Origin: Falsirhodobacter deserti
GTDB taxonomy: Bacteria; Pseudomonadota; Alphaproteobacteria; Rhodobacterales; Rhodobacteraceae
DNA length: 64,000 bases
Reading direction: 5' to 3'
NCBI RefSeq assembly: GCF_004015795.1
Contig: NZ_ML137218.1
Span: forward strand, 421,548-485,547
The position numbers were made by a program, and so were the translations under genes. This document shows, piece after piece, positions 29,139 through 37,242 of this stretch (position 1 is the stretch's first letter; every line of letters begins with the position of its first letter). The notes under the pieces were generated by a model. It saw only the letters and a list, made by a program, of their open reading frames with translations, was not told the DNA's origin and ran no database searches.

Positions 29139-30707
29139 ATGACAACGGATCCCGTTCCCGATCAGCTTACAGGCAATCTTGCCCGCCTGAACCAGCTTTG
29201 CGGGCGCATTGCAATGCTGCTTGCCGCCCGCCCGATGCCCGAGCCGTCGCTGATCGCACCGGTGGAGTTGTTTGCCAAGGCCGCTGCTGCATGGACGGGG
29301 CAGGGGGCGGTGCAGGATCCCCCTGCCGACCAGTTGCGCGCCATCGCCCTTGCCGCCACGGGGCTGGAGGATGCCGAACGCCAGCGGTTGCTTTGGCTTG
29401 CCGATCAGGTGGCCGAGATGCTTTCCCCCGCCAACAGCCTGATGACCAACACCGAAGCGCAGGCCGAGGCGGTGCGCAGCCAGGGGGCCAGCCTTGTGCG
29501 CGGGATGGAAAACCTGCTGGCCGATCTTGAAGCTGCGCGCCATCCGCAGATCCCGCTTTCGGCAGGCTACCTACCCGGACGGGATCTGGCGCTGACGCCG
29601 GGGCAGGTCGTGCTGCGGACCGAGGTGATGGAGCTGATCCGTTACGCCCCGCAGACGACGCAAGTGCATGCGCGCCCGCTGCTGATCGTGCCACCATGGA
29701 TCAACCGCTTTTACGTTCTGGATCTGCAACCGCGCAACAGCATGGTCCGGTGGCTGGTGGCGCAGGGGTTCACCGTGTTCATGATCAGCTGGCGCAACCC
29801 GCAGGCAGCCCAACGCGATCTGGGGATCGAGGCGCATGTGCAGGCCATCCTTGATGCGGTCGCTGCGGCGCGGCGGGAGACGGGGGCCGATCAGGTGCAG
29901 GCGGCGGGGTACTGCATCGGCGGCACTGCGCTGGCGCTGGCGCTTGGCGTGCTCGGCCGCCGGGGAGAGGCGCCCGTCGCCTCGGCCACGTTGATGGCAA
30001 CGCTGATCGATTTTTCCAACCCCGGCCCCATCGGGATGTACCTGGCCGAGGAAATGGTCGCTGCCGTTCAGCGGCAGGCTGCGGCCGAAGGGGTGTTGGA
30101 CCGCGCCTTCCTGAACCGCGCCTTTGCCTTCCTCCGCCCGAACGAACTGGTGTGGAGGCCGGCGGTGCGACGCTACCTGATGGGCCGGAACCTGCCGCGC
30201 CATGATCTGCTTTACTGGAACGGAGATGGCACCAACCTGTCGCAACGCATGGTGCATGACCTGCTGCGGCGGCTTTATGGGGAAAATGCCTTCGTGAACG
30301 GGATAAATGTGCTGGATGAAACGGTGCGCCCGTCCGACCTGCGCCTGCCGGTCTTCGCCGTGGCCTGCGACAAGGATCACATCACCGGCTGGCAGGCCTG
30401 CCAGCGGGGGGTGGAAATGACGGCCAGCACCGACCGCACCTTCGTGCTGGCAGAGGCGGGGCATGTGGCCGGCATCGTCAACCCGCCCGCCAGCGGCCGT
30501 TACGGCTTCGATCTTGGGGGTGAACGACATGCGGGATCGTGGTGGCCGCTTTGGTCCGGATGGCTGGACGCAAGGGCAGGGGGAATGACGGACGCAGCCG
30601 CCTTTGAAGGCGGGCTTGGGCCTGCGCCCGGCCCTTACGTGTGCGACACTTGGCCTTCGGCCGGCGAAGTGATAGATGATGCGGCAAAAGCGCACAGGTC
30701 AGCCTGA
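29139..30707 (+). CDS. phaC: Class I poly(3-hydroxyalkanoate) synthase
   Basis: Polymerises hydroxyacyl-CoA into PHA granules. 522 residues, shorter than the usual ~600, mainly because of a short N-terminal region. The catalytic triad is visible: Cys in the lipase-like box GYCIGGTALAL, Asp in CDKDHITGW, and His in EAGHVAGIVNPP. The LLIVPPWINRFYVLDLQPRNS and FMISWRNP segments are class I hallmarks. It is divergent from phaZ; phaR follows 120 bases downstream, with no phasin gene between. Confidence 0.94.
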   Translation: MTTDPVPDQLTGNLARLNQLCGRIAMLLAARPMPEPSLIAPVELFAKAAAAWTGQGAVQDPPADQLRAIALAATGLEDAERQRLLWLADQVAEMLSPANSLMTNTEAQAEAVRSQGASLVRGMENLLADLEAARHPQIPLSAGYLPGRDLALTPGQVVLRTEVMELIRYAPQTTQVHARPLLIVPPWINRFYVLDLQPRNSMVRWLVAQGFTVFMISWRNPQAAQRDLGIEAHVQAILDAVAAARRETGADQVQAAGYCIGGTALALALGVLGRRGEAPVASATLMATLIDFSNPGPIGMYLAEEMVAAVQRQAAAEGVLDRAFLNRAFAFLRPNELVWRPAVRRYLMGRNLPRHDLLYWNGDGTNLSQRMVHDLLRRLYGENAFVNGINVLDETVRPSDLRLPVFAVACDKDHITGWQACQRGVEMTASTDRTFVLAEAGHVAGIVNPPASGRYGFDLGGERHAGSWWPLWSGWLDARAGGMTDAAAFEGGLGPAPGPYVCDTWPSAGEVIDDAAKAHRSA

Positions 30708-30795
30708 AGGAGCCAGCCGATGAGCCTCTCATCCGATCCCTCCGGTCCCGAAGAACAGGGGGGCGCAGCTTTCTTTTCGGCATCTGCTCCCCTAC

Positions 30796-30818
30796 TCTCC
30801 CCCGAATCGAGGGGGAGA
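30796..30818 (+). promoter_or_regulatory. Stem-loop covering the phaR ribosome site
   Basis: TCTCCCCC (30796-30803) pairs perfectly with GGGGGAGA (30811-30818) around a 7-base loop. The 3' arm contains most of the GGGGGAGAAGG ribosome-binding stretch of phaR, 9 bases before its ATG. Folding would hide the site, so phaR translation could be controlled or simply low. The regulatory role is inferred. Confidence 0.6.
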
Positions 30819-30827
30819 AGGACGCGT

Positions 30828-31349
30828 ATGGCCGATACCGACACGCCGCTGCTGATCAAGCGCTACGCCAGTCGCCGTCTTTATAACACCGAAACGAGCG
30901 ATTACGTCACGCTGGAGGATCTGGCCCGGTTCATTCAGGCCGGACGCGAGGTGAAGGTTGTCGATCTGAAGTCGGGCGATGACCTGACGCGCCAATACCT
31001 GCTGCAAATCATCGCCGAGCATGAGACGAAGGGCGAAAACGTCCTGCCCATCAACGTGCTGACGGACCTGATCCGCAGCTATACCGGCAAGACGGACTCG
31101 GTGGTGCCGCAGTTTCTGGCCGCGTCTTTCGCCATGCTGCAAAACAATCAGGCTGCCATGATGGAACATCTGGGCCAGTCAGGCTTCAACCAGGTGCCGG
31201 GGTTCGATGCGATGCGCAAGCAGCAGGACGCCTTCATGCGATCCATGCTGCGCGGCTGGTCGCACGCCGAACCCGAAAAGGCGGAGGGTGATCTGGACGA
31301 CATCCGCCGCCAGCTGGCCGAGCTTCAGGAAAAGCTTTCCCGTCTTTAA
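30828..31349 (+). CDS. phaR: Polyhydroxyalkanoate synthesis repressor PhaR
   Basis: DNA- and PHA-binding repressor of phasin and PHA genes. 173 residues: the PHB_acc_N domain (LLIKRYASRRLYNTETSDYVTLEDLA) and the PHB_acc helical domain follow directly, then a coiled-coil tail (LDDIRRQLAELQEKL). The ATG at 30828 with a purine-rich ribosome site is chosen; an upstream ATG at 30720 would add 36 unconserved residues. It ends 4 bases inside the convergent 48-residue membrane protein gene. Confidence 0.94.
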   Translation: MADTDTPLLIKRYASRRLYNTETSDYVTLEDLARFIQAGREVKVVDLKSGDDLTRQYLLQIIAEHETKGENVLPINVLTDLIRSYTGKTDSVVPQFLAASFAMLQNNQAAMMEHLGQSGFNQVPGFDAMRKQQDAFMRSMLRGWSHAEPEKAEGDLDDIRRQLAELQEKLSRL

Positions 31350-31492
31350 CGGATGGACTGCAACGCTGCAGCCGCCAGCAGCGCGGCAAGGGACAGGGCG
31401 CCAAGCATGCCACTGGCTGTTGCAAGCGCGATCGTCGCACCTGCGGCGGCGATGACGAAGCCAAGCAGCGCGGCGAAGGTGGGCAGGGGCAT
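31346..31492 (-). CDS. Small hydrophobic membrane protein, 48 residues
   Basis: A short gene opposite the end of phaR, with a strong GGAGG ribosome site 7 bases before ATG. The product (MPLPTFAALLGFVIAAAG... ending ALQSIR) is almost entirely hydrophobic: two helices, about residues 5-22 and 27-45, separated by a glycine/serine turn, giving a hairpin membrane protein. Codon use fits the genome. No family recognised; similar tiny membrane proteins are often overlooked. The convergent position next to PHA genes does not prove a link to them. Confidence 0.65.
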   Translation of the reverse strand: MPLPTFAALLGFVIAAAGATIALATASGMLGALSLAALLAAAALQSIR

Positions 31493-31583
31493 GACGATCC
31501 TCCGGTGCTGTCATACGTGAACGGCTGTTGGTGGGACAGGTTCCGCCACTGGAAAATGTTCTGTTAATGTTCTATGATCGGGC

Positions 31584-32672
31584 ATGGACCCGAAGGATGA
31601 AACGCTTCTGCCCGGCCAACGTGTGCGGGCCCGTGGTGCAGGCAGTAACGCTGCCGGCCGCTACGAGGCAACCTCGCGACTGGCCTTCGATGACGGCTGG
31701 GACATCCCCGAAGATGACCGGCTGCTGAAAACCGAGCTGCGGCTGGAACGTCCGCGATCGGCCATCACCTACAACCGCTCTCCCGATTTGCCGTTCGACA
31801 GGTCGATCAATCCCTATCGCGGGTGCGAACATGGATGCATCTACTGCTTTGCCCGCCCCACGCATGCGTGGCTGAACCTGTCGCCGGGGCTGGATTTCGA
31901 AACCAGGCTGATCGCGCGCCCCGGTATCGCCGCCGTGCTGGAGCGGGAGCTTCGCGCCGCACGCTATGATCCGCGCCCCATCGCGCTTGGCACCAATACC
32001 GATCCGTATCAGCCGGTGGAGGCCGAACATCGCATCATGCGCGAGGTGCTGGAGGTTCTGGCCGCTTTCAACCATCCTGTGGCCATCGTGACCAAAGGCG
32101 CCATGATCGAACGGGATCTGGATATTCTTGCCCCGATGGCGGCAAAGGGGCTGGCACGGGTCGGCATTTCGGTCACGACGCTGGATGCGGGGCTTGCGCG
32201 GCGGCTGGAACCGCGGGCCGCATCGCCTGCGCGGCGACTGGGGGTGATCGGGCGGCTTGCGGCGGCCGGGGTGCCGGTGCGGGCAATGGTCTCGCCCGTG
32301 ATCCCGGGGCTGACCGATCCGGAACTGGAGGCGATACTTGAAGCTGCCCGCGACACGGGGGCCACGGCGGCAAGCTGGATCATGCTGCGGCTGCCGCTGG
32401 AAGTGTCGCCCCTGTTCCGCGCATGGCTGGAGGAGCATGTACCGGACCGTGCCGCCAAGATCATGGCGCGGGTGCGAGAGGTGCATGGCGGCAAGGATTA
32501 TGACCCCGAATGGGGCCGCAGGATGCGCGGGCAGGGGATCTGGTCCGACCTGATCGGCCAGAGGTTCGACAAGGCGGTCCGGCGGCTGGGGCTGACCGTG
32601 CCGCAACCGCCCCTGCGCACCGATCTGTTCGCGCCGCCGCCGCGGGCGGGCGATCAGCTTTCGCTGTTCTGA
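31584..32672 (+). CDS. PA0069 family radical SAM protein
   Basis: 362-residue radical SAM enzyme related to spore photoproduct lyase-like proteins. The iron-sulfur motif C-x3-C-x2-C is seen in YRGCEHGCIYCFAR (about residues 76-83), with the radical SAM barrel following (ALGTNTDPYQPVE, VAIVTKGAMIERD, GISVTTLDAGLARRLEPRA). The N-terminal TYNRSPDLPFDRSINPYRG is the PA0069 signature. The biochemical function of this group is not known. The end overlaps DUF1476 by 19 bases, convergently. Confidence 0.92.
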   Translation: MDPKDETLLPGQRVRARGAGSNAAGRYEATSRLAFDDGWDIPEDDRLLKTELRLERPRSAITYNRSPDLPFDRSINPYRGCEHGCIYCFARPTHAWLNLSPGLDFETRLIARPGIAAVLERELRAARYDPRPIALGTNTDPYQPVEAEHRIMREVLEVLAAFNHPVAIVTKGAMIERDLDILAPMAAKGLARVGISVTTLDAGLARRLEPRAASPARRLGVIGRLAAAGVPVRAMVSPVIPGLTDPELEAILEAARDTGATAASWIMLRLPLEVSPLFRAWLEEHVPDRAAKIMARVREVHGGKDYDPEWGRRMRGQGIWSDLIGQRFDKAVRRLGLTVPQPPLRTDLFAPPPRAGDQLSLF

Positions 32673-32977
32673 TCGGCCAGCTGGGCCTTCGCCTCGATCT
32701 CGTACTCGGCCAGCTTTGCGCGGATCTCCGGCTCGCTTGCGTGGCCGCGCAGATCCTCGACCAGCTTGCGGACAACATCCTCGTGCCCGGCCTCCTGAAA
32801 GTCGGCACGCACGACCGAAGCGGCGTATTCCTCGGCCTCGGCCCCTGTCATGCCCTGCACATCGGCAGCCCATGCACCAAGCAGGCGGTTGCGCCGCGCT
32901 TCGGCGCGGAACTGCTTGTCGGCATCGCGGGCATATTGCGTTTCAAAGGCGCGGGCGCGGTCGTTCAGGTTTGTCAT
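32654..32977 (-). CDS. ATPase inhibitor subunit zeta (DUF1476)
   Basis: 107-residue helical protein of the DUF1476 family. In Paracoccus denitrificans this protein is the zeta subunit, which blocks rotation of F1Fo-ATPase in the hydrolytic direction. The family opening (NDRARAFETQYARDADKQFRAEARRNRLLGAWAA) contains the segment that inserts into F1. The ATG follows AGGAGG by 6 bases. It is divergent from purC and far from ATP synthase genes, as is usual. Confidence 0.92.
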   Translation of the reverse strand: MTNLNDRARAFETQYARDADKQFRAEARRNRLLGAWAADVQGMTGAEAEEYAASVVRADFQEAGHEDVVRKLVEDLRGHASEPEIRAKLAEYEIEAKAQLADQNSES

Positions 32978-33036
32978 GATCATCCTCCTTTGCCAGTCAA
33001 GATGGGCTTGGCAGGGGGGCGAACAAGTGCGTGCCC

Positions 33037-33065
33037 TTGCGACGCAACGCCGCTTAACGTATATC
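33037..33065 (+). promoter_or_regulatory. Predicted sigma-70 promoter of purC
   Basis: -35 TTGCGA (33037-33042), exactly 17 bases, -10 TATATC (33060-33065). Transcription would start near 33072, giving a 5' leader of about 55 bases that begins with a strong hairpin. Confidence 0.6.
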
Positions 33066-33074
33066 GCTGGGGAT

Positions 33075-33104
33075 GGAGAGGGGCGGCCTTGCGCCGCCCC
33101 CTCC
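33075..33104 (+). promoter_or_regulatory. Hairpin at the 5' end of the purC leader
   Basis: Inner stem GGGGCGGC/GCCGCCCC with loop CTTGC, extended by GGAG/CTCC with one bulged A. It starts a few bases from the predicted transcription start, and 23 bases separate it from the purC ATG. It may stabilise the message or act as an attenuator; only three Us follow, so termination would be weak. Confidence 0.55.
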
Positions 33105-33127
33105 GCGTTTATGAATTTGGGGAAATG

Positions 33128-33868
33128 ATGGCACGGCGCAAGAAGGTCTATGAAGGCAAGGCCAAGATCCTCTTCGAAGGCCCCGAGCCGGGAACCCTGA
33201 TCCAGTATTTCAAGGACGAAGGTGTCGATGATGGCGAACGCCCCGAAGGGCGCGGCGTTCTGAACAACCGTCTGTCGGAATTCTTCATGTCGGGGCTGAA
33301 CAGCGTCGGCGTTCCCACGCATTTCATCCGCCGCATCAACATGCGCGAACAGCTTGTCCGCATGGCCGAGATGCTGCCGCTGGAGATCATGGTCCGCAAC
33401 CACGCCTCCACCGGGCTTTCGGATCGGCTGGGCATTCCCGAAGGCACGCCGCTGCCGCGTCCGATCGTGGAATACTATCTGAACGATGAAAAGCTGGGCA
33501 AACCGCTGGTGGCCGAAGAACATGTGGTCGCCTTTGGCTGGGCGAACCAGCAGGATCTGGACGACATCGTGGCGCTGATCCTGCGCGTGAACGATTTCCT
33601 TTCGGGCGTCATGCTTGGCGTCGGGGTTCGGCTTGCCGATTTCCGCGTCGAGGTGGGCCGTATCTGGGAAGGCGATTTCATGCGCCTGATCATTGCCGAC
33701 GAAATCACGCCCGACAACTGCACGCTGTGGGACCTGCGCGGTCAGGATGCCGAGGGCAACCTGCGCGACCCCGGGCCGCTGCCCGACATGCCCACCGAAC
33801 TTGCACGGCGCTTGGGGGTTCTGCCTTCCAACGTCACGCATACCCTTAAACCGACGCTCATCAACTGA
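33128..33868 (+). CDS. purC: SAICAR synthase (phosphoribosylaminoimidazole-succinocarboxamide synthase)
   Basis: Joins CAIR and aspartate in purine synthesis. 246 residues from the second of two adjacent ATGs (better spacing to GGGGA). Family motifs: KKVYEGKAKILFEG, the nucleotide-binding MLPLEIMVRNHASTGLSDRLGIPEG and the aspartate/ATP site FIGDEIT-like IIADEITPDNCTLWD. Eleven bases separate it from purS, and both are likely cotranscribed. Confidence 0.95.
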   Translation: MARRKKVYEGKAKILFEGPEPGTLIQYFKDEGVDDGERPEGRGVLNNRLSEFFMSGLNSVGVPTHFIRRINMREQLVRMAEMLPLEIMVRNHASTGLSDRLGIPEGTPLPRPIVEYYLNDEKLGKPLVAEEHVVAFGWANQQDLDDIVALILRVNDFLSGVMLGVGVRLADFRVEVGRIWEGDFMRLIIADEITPDNCTLWDLRGQDAEGNLRDPGPLPDMPTELARRLGVLPSNVTHTLKPTLIN

Positions 33869-33879
33869 AGGTGCCGCCG

Positions 33880-34119
33880 ATGAAAGCCCGCGTTCACATC
33901 ATGCTCAAGGACGGTGTTCTGGACCCGCAGGGCGAGGCCGTTCGCCATGCCCTTGGAACGCTTGGTTTTGCCGGCGTCGAAGGCGTGCGTCAGGGCAAGG
34001 TGATCGAGCTTGACCTGGCAGCGACCGACAAGGCCGCCGCCGAGGCCGAAGTGCGCCAGATGTGCGAAAAGCTTCTGGCGAACACCGTGATCGAAAAATA
34101 CACGGTCGAGATCGCCTGA
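33880..34119 (+). CDS. purS: Phosphoribosylformylglycinamidine synthase subunit PurS
   Basis: Small structural subunit (79 residues) of FGAM synthase, which bridges PurL and the glutaminase PurQ and helps channel ammonia. The sequence MKARVHIMLKDGVLDPQGEAV matches the family throughout. Cotranscribed with purC. The partner purQ is in this window but 12.4 kb away; purL is not seen. Confidence 0.95.
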   Translation: MKARVHIMLKDGVLDPQGEAVRHALGTLGFAGVEGVRQGKVIELDLAATDKAAAEAEVRQMCEKLLANTVIEKYTVEIA

Positions 34120-34133
34120 TCAGGACACGAAGG

Positions 34134-34160
34134 GCGGCGGGCGAAATCCCGCCGCTTTTT
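34134..34160 (+). terminator. Rho-independent terminator of purC-purS
   Basis: GCGGCGGG, loop CGAAAT, CCCGCCGC, then TTTTT. Fifteen bases past the purS stop. Confidence 0.9.
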
Positions 34161-34227
34161 CGATTCCGCCTTCGGTTGTTGGCCGATCTTTGATACCTCT
34201 GGACACCTGTACAGGGGAACTCAGGCC

Positions 34228-34569
34228 ATGAAGACGCATTCGATGCCGGAGGTTCCGGCGCAATCCGATGACATGCAGGGCACGTTCGTGAACTTCGCCC
34301 CCGCGCCCGACCTTCAGCGAATATCGCCGCTGGATGCCGAAACCGCGAAGATGCTGGACACGCATCTTCGCGCCATCGACACCGTCCGTATCCGCGTTCT
34401 GGGTGATGACCGCAGCGTATGCGAGGCGGTTGAGGCGCATATCCTGTCGCGCGGCATGGGGGTGGAGGTGTCGCTGTCCGAACAGATGATCCCGCCGCCG
34501 CGCAATCGGTACGTGTTCCGGTATGACGGCCGAATGGCCATCCTGACCATCGCACCCGACTTGCCCTGA
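34228..34569 (+). CDS. Hypothetical protein, 113 residues
   Basis: Not recognised. A soluble protein without signal or membrane segments. The middle (MLDTHLRAIDTVRIRVLGDDRSVCEAVEAHILSRGMGVEVSLSEQMIPPP) reads like a small alpha/beta fold, as if binding a ligand or another protein. The start is preceded by AGGGGA-N-CAGG. A 10-base palindrome CCTGTACAGG lies just upstream (about 34205-34214) and may be an operator. The neighbours, purS and a decayed gene, give no functional hint. Confidence 0.6.
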   Translation: MKTHSMPEVPAQSDDMQGTFVNFAPAPDLQRISPLDAETAKMLDTHLRAIDTVRIRVLGDDRSVCEAVEAHILSRGMGVEVSLSEQMIPPPRNRYVFRYDGRMAILTIAPDLP

Positions 34570-34574
34570 TCAGG

Positions 34575-35024
34575 CCCTGCGTGACAGCGGCGACGGCATC
34601 GATCGCCAGTTCAAGCGCGAATGCCGAGTGCAGGATGAAGTTCCACACCTACCAGCCATGGCGGGCGGGCACTTCAACAAGGCCGAAGCTGCGGATTATG
34701 AGCGGCCTCAGCCAGCCACTTCAGCGATACTGTCCAAAGCCATGTGAAGCATCAACGGGACGAAAGCCACGGCGATGAAGGGCGTGATCCGCCAACCTGC
34801 CAATCGCGCGGCCAGCCACACCGCGGCGCACAGGGCGGCCCAGAACCGGGGCCGGTGGAAGGCGAAGTCAGGGATCTACCGGTCGTTGACAGGATGGGAC
34901 CCCACCAGGCCAAGGTCCGGCAGGGCCGATGTTACAAGGCCGGTGACCATCAACGCGCGGCGATGCACCTTCCGGCGGGTTGCCGTGTCAGCAGGTATCC
35001 CGCGGGAAGGTGGACGATGAACAT
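34575..35024 (-). pseudogene. Metal-dependent hydrolase remnant (YdjM-like membrane protein)
   Basis: Translating the minus strand in pieces gives an almost complete protein broken at several points: MFIVHLPAGYLLTRQ (from 35024), a frameshift, then RALMVTGLVTSALPDL...HPVNDR, an in-frame TAG, RFWAALCAAVWLAARLAGWR...MLHMALDSIAE, another shift, FGLVEVPARHGW, another TAG, and VWNFILHSAFALELAI. The order His-rich start, LPDL, VNDR, HMALDSI, WNFILH is that of YdjM/DUF457-type membrane hydrolases. It began 6 bases after the esterase stop, so it was the second gene of that unit. It has at least two frameshifts and two stops and is clearly non-functional. Confidence 0.82.
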
Positions 35025-35030
35025 CGCACC

Positions 35031-35804
35031 TCAACTTTCAAGGAAGATGCGCACAGTTTCCTCGAATTCCCGCGGGGAGTCTGCGTGAAGCCAGTGGCTG
35101 GCCTCCGGCAGTTTCACCATGCGAAAACGGGGGAACAGGTTCCGGATGACGGGGCGATGTTCGGCCTGGACATAGTCCGACCGCCCGCCCGCCACGAACA
35201 GCGTCGGGCCATCGAAGGGGCCTGTCGCGCCGGGCCAGCCCAGAACCTTCGGCATCTCGCTTTCCAGCACGTCGAGGTTGAGCTTCCAGCGCGGCGGCTC
35301 CGCCTTCAGGTCCAGCGATTGCAGGAAAAAGGCGCGCAGGCCGGCGTCATCCTCCAGCGCGGCCATGCGGCGATCGGCCTCGCCCCGCGTTTTAAGATCC
35401 GTCAGATCCAGTGCGCACATGGTGCGGATGTGCTGGCGCTGGTCATGGTCATAGGGGACGGGCGCGATATCGGCCACCACCAGGCGCCGGACCAGATCGG
35501 GCTGCGTCAGCGCCAGATGCATCACCGTCTTGCCGCCCATCGAATGGCCCAGCAGGTCGGCCTTGCCGCCATTCGCGCCGATCACCTCGGCGATATCCTC
35601 GGCCATCTCGGGGTAACCGTGGACATCCGCGCGGAAGCTGTCGCCGTGGTTGCGCTGATCCACCGCGATCACGTTCCGCCGCTCCGCAAGGTTGCGCGCG
35701 ATGGAGTTGAAGTTGCGCCCAAGCCCGAACAGGCCATGCACGATAACAAGGGGCAGGGCGTCCGAAGGCACTCGGGCCGGATGAAAGATGGTGTTCAGCA
35801 TCAT
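35031..35804 (-). CDS. Alpha/beta hydrolase, YbfF-like esterase
   Basis: 257-residue alpha/beta hydrolase. Oxyanion loop (VIVHGLFGLGRNFNSIA), nucleophile elbow (DLLGHSMGGKT, serine), acid region (VAGGRSDYV) and late catalytic histidine (PEASHWLHADSP) are intact. It resembles YbfF-type acyl-CoA/palmitoyl esterases; the true substrate is unknown. ATGs at 35804 and 35801 are both possible. The start sits one base after the U-run of the glyA terminator, leaving no room for a normal leader or ribosome site. Confidence 0.88.
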   Translation of the reverse strand: MMLNTIFHPARVPSDALPLVIVHGLFGLGRNFNSIARNLAERRNVIAVDQRNHGDSFRADVHGYPEMAEDIAEVIGANGGKADLLGHSMGGKTVMHLALTQPDLVRRLVVADIAPVPYDHDQRQHIRTMCALDLTDLKTRGEADRRMAALEDDAGLRAFFLQSLDLKAEPPRWKLNLDVLESEMPKVLGWPGATGPFDGPTLFVAGGRSDYVQAEHRPVIRNLFPRFRMVKLPEASHWLHADSPREFEETVRIFLES

Positions 35805-35805
35805 G

Positions 35806-35826
35806 AAAAAGGGGGCCGAAGCCCCC
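35806..35826 (-). terminator. Rho-independent terminator of glyA
   Basis: On the minus strand GGGGGC, TTCG loop, GCCCCC, then TTTTT. It lies 7 bases after the glyA stop and directly before the esterase start codon. Confidence 0.88.
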
Positions 35827-35832
35827 AATCCC

Positions 35833-37128
35833 TTACAGGTTCGGATAAAGCGGGAAGCGGGCGCACAGGGCCTGCACCTCGGCGGCGACCTTCGTCTCCA
35901 CCTCGGCATTGGCTTCGCTGCCATTCGCGGCAAGGCCGTCCACGACTTCCACGATCCAGTCGGCGATCTGGCGGAACTCCGCCTCGCCGAAGCCGCGGGT
36001 GGTGCCTGCGGGCGCACCCAGACGAATGCCCGAGGTCACGAACGGCTTTTCCGGATCGAACGGCACGCCGTTCTTGTTGCAGGTGATGTGGGCACGGCCA
36101 AGGGCTTCCTCGGCGGCTTTGCCCGTCACCTTCTTGGGACGCAGGTCGGCAAGGCACAGGTGGTTGTCGGTGCCGCCCGAAACGATGTCGATGCCGCCCT
36201 TCATCAGCTGGTCGGCCATGGCGGCGGCATTTGCCTTCACCTGCGCCGCATATTGCTTGAACTCGGGGCGCAGCGCTTCACCGAAGGCGACAGCCTTGGC
36301 GGCGATGACATGCATCAGCGGGCCGCCCTGAAGGCCGGGGAACACGGCAGAGTTGATCTTCTTGGCGATTGCCTCGTCGTTCGACAGGATCATGCCGCCG
36401 CGCGGGCCGCGCAGGGATTTATGCGTGGTGGTGGTGACAACATGCGCATGCGGCACGGGCGAAGGGTGCACGCCACCCGCCACAAGCCCGGCGATATGGG
36501 CCATGTCCACCATCAGATAGGCGCCGACCTCGTCCGCGATCTTGCGGAATTCGGCCCAGTCCCACACGCGGCTGTAGGCGGTGCCACCGGCAACGATCAG
36601 CTTCGGCTTGTGCTCGCGGGCCTTGGCGCGGATGTCGTCCATGTCCAGCAGCTGGTCCTGCTGGCGCACGCCATAGCTGACCACGTTGAACCACTTGCCC
36701 GACATGTTCACGGGCGATCCGTGCGTCAGGTGACCGCCCGAGTTCAGGTCGAGGCCCATGAACGTGTCGCCCGGCTGCAGCAGCGCAAGGAACACGGCCT
36801 GGTTCATCTGGCTGCCGGAGTTCGGCTGCACGTTGGCGAAGTTCGCGCCGAACAGTTGCTTCGCACGCTCGATCGCAAGCGTTTCGGTCACGTCAACGTG
36901 CTGGCAACCGCCGTAATAGCGTTTGCCGGGATAGCCTTCGGCGTACTTGTTCGTCAGCACCGAACCCTGCGCTTCCAGCACGGCCAGCGAAACGATGTTT
37001 TCCGAAGCGATCAGTTCAATCTCGTCGCGCTGGCGGCCAAGTTCGTTCGTGATCGTGCCGAAAAGATCGGGATCGCTGTCGGCAAGCGATTTGGTGAAAT
37101 AGCCGGCGTCGATATGCGGGGCGGTCAT
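35833..37128 (-). CDS. glyA: Serine hydroxymethyltransferase
   Basis: PLP enzyme that interconverts serine and glycine and supplies methylene-tetrahydrofolate. 431 residues from an ATG with AGGAGAG upstream. Motifs: [37 protein letters not shown] at the N-terminus and the PLP-lysine site [16 protein letters not shown]. Its one-carbon units feed purine and thymidylate synthesis, which matches the purine and nucleoside genes around it. It has its own terminator. Confidence 0.96.
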   Translation of the reverse strand: MTAPHIDAGYFTKSLADSDPDLFGTITNELGRQRDEIELIASENIVSLAVLEAQGSVLTNKYAEGYPGKRYYGGCQHVDVTETLAIERAKQLFGANFANVQPNSGSQMNQAVFLALLQPGDTFMGLDLNSGGHLTHGSPVNMSGKWFNVVSYGVRQQDQLLDMDDIRAKAREHKPKLIVAGGTAYSRVWDWAEFRKIADEVGAYLMVDMAHIAGLVAGGVHPSPVPHAHVVTTTTHKSLRGPRGGMILSNDEAIAKKINSAVFPGLQGGPLMHVIAAKAVAFGEALRPEFKQYAAQVKANAAAMADQLMKGGIDIVSGGTDNHLCLADLRPKKVTGKAAEEALGRAHITCNKNGVPFDPEKPFVTSGIRLGAPAGTTRGFGEAEFRQIADWIVEVVDGLAANGSEANAEVETKVAAEVQALCARFPLYPNL

Positions 37129-37242
37129 GGGTGCTCTCCTGCGCTTCCGTTGGCGGGTGTTTATCGCAGGTGGGCCGGCGCCGGAAGGCCCATCGCCATT
37201 CCGGTGCTTGAGTTTTCTGAATGCAGGACGCAAGACTGGTTT

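Noticed and set aside
30720-30827. N-terminal extension of PhaR
   Set aside because: Unconserved Ser/Pro-rich stretch; the ribosome site and the PhaR domain both point to 30828.
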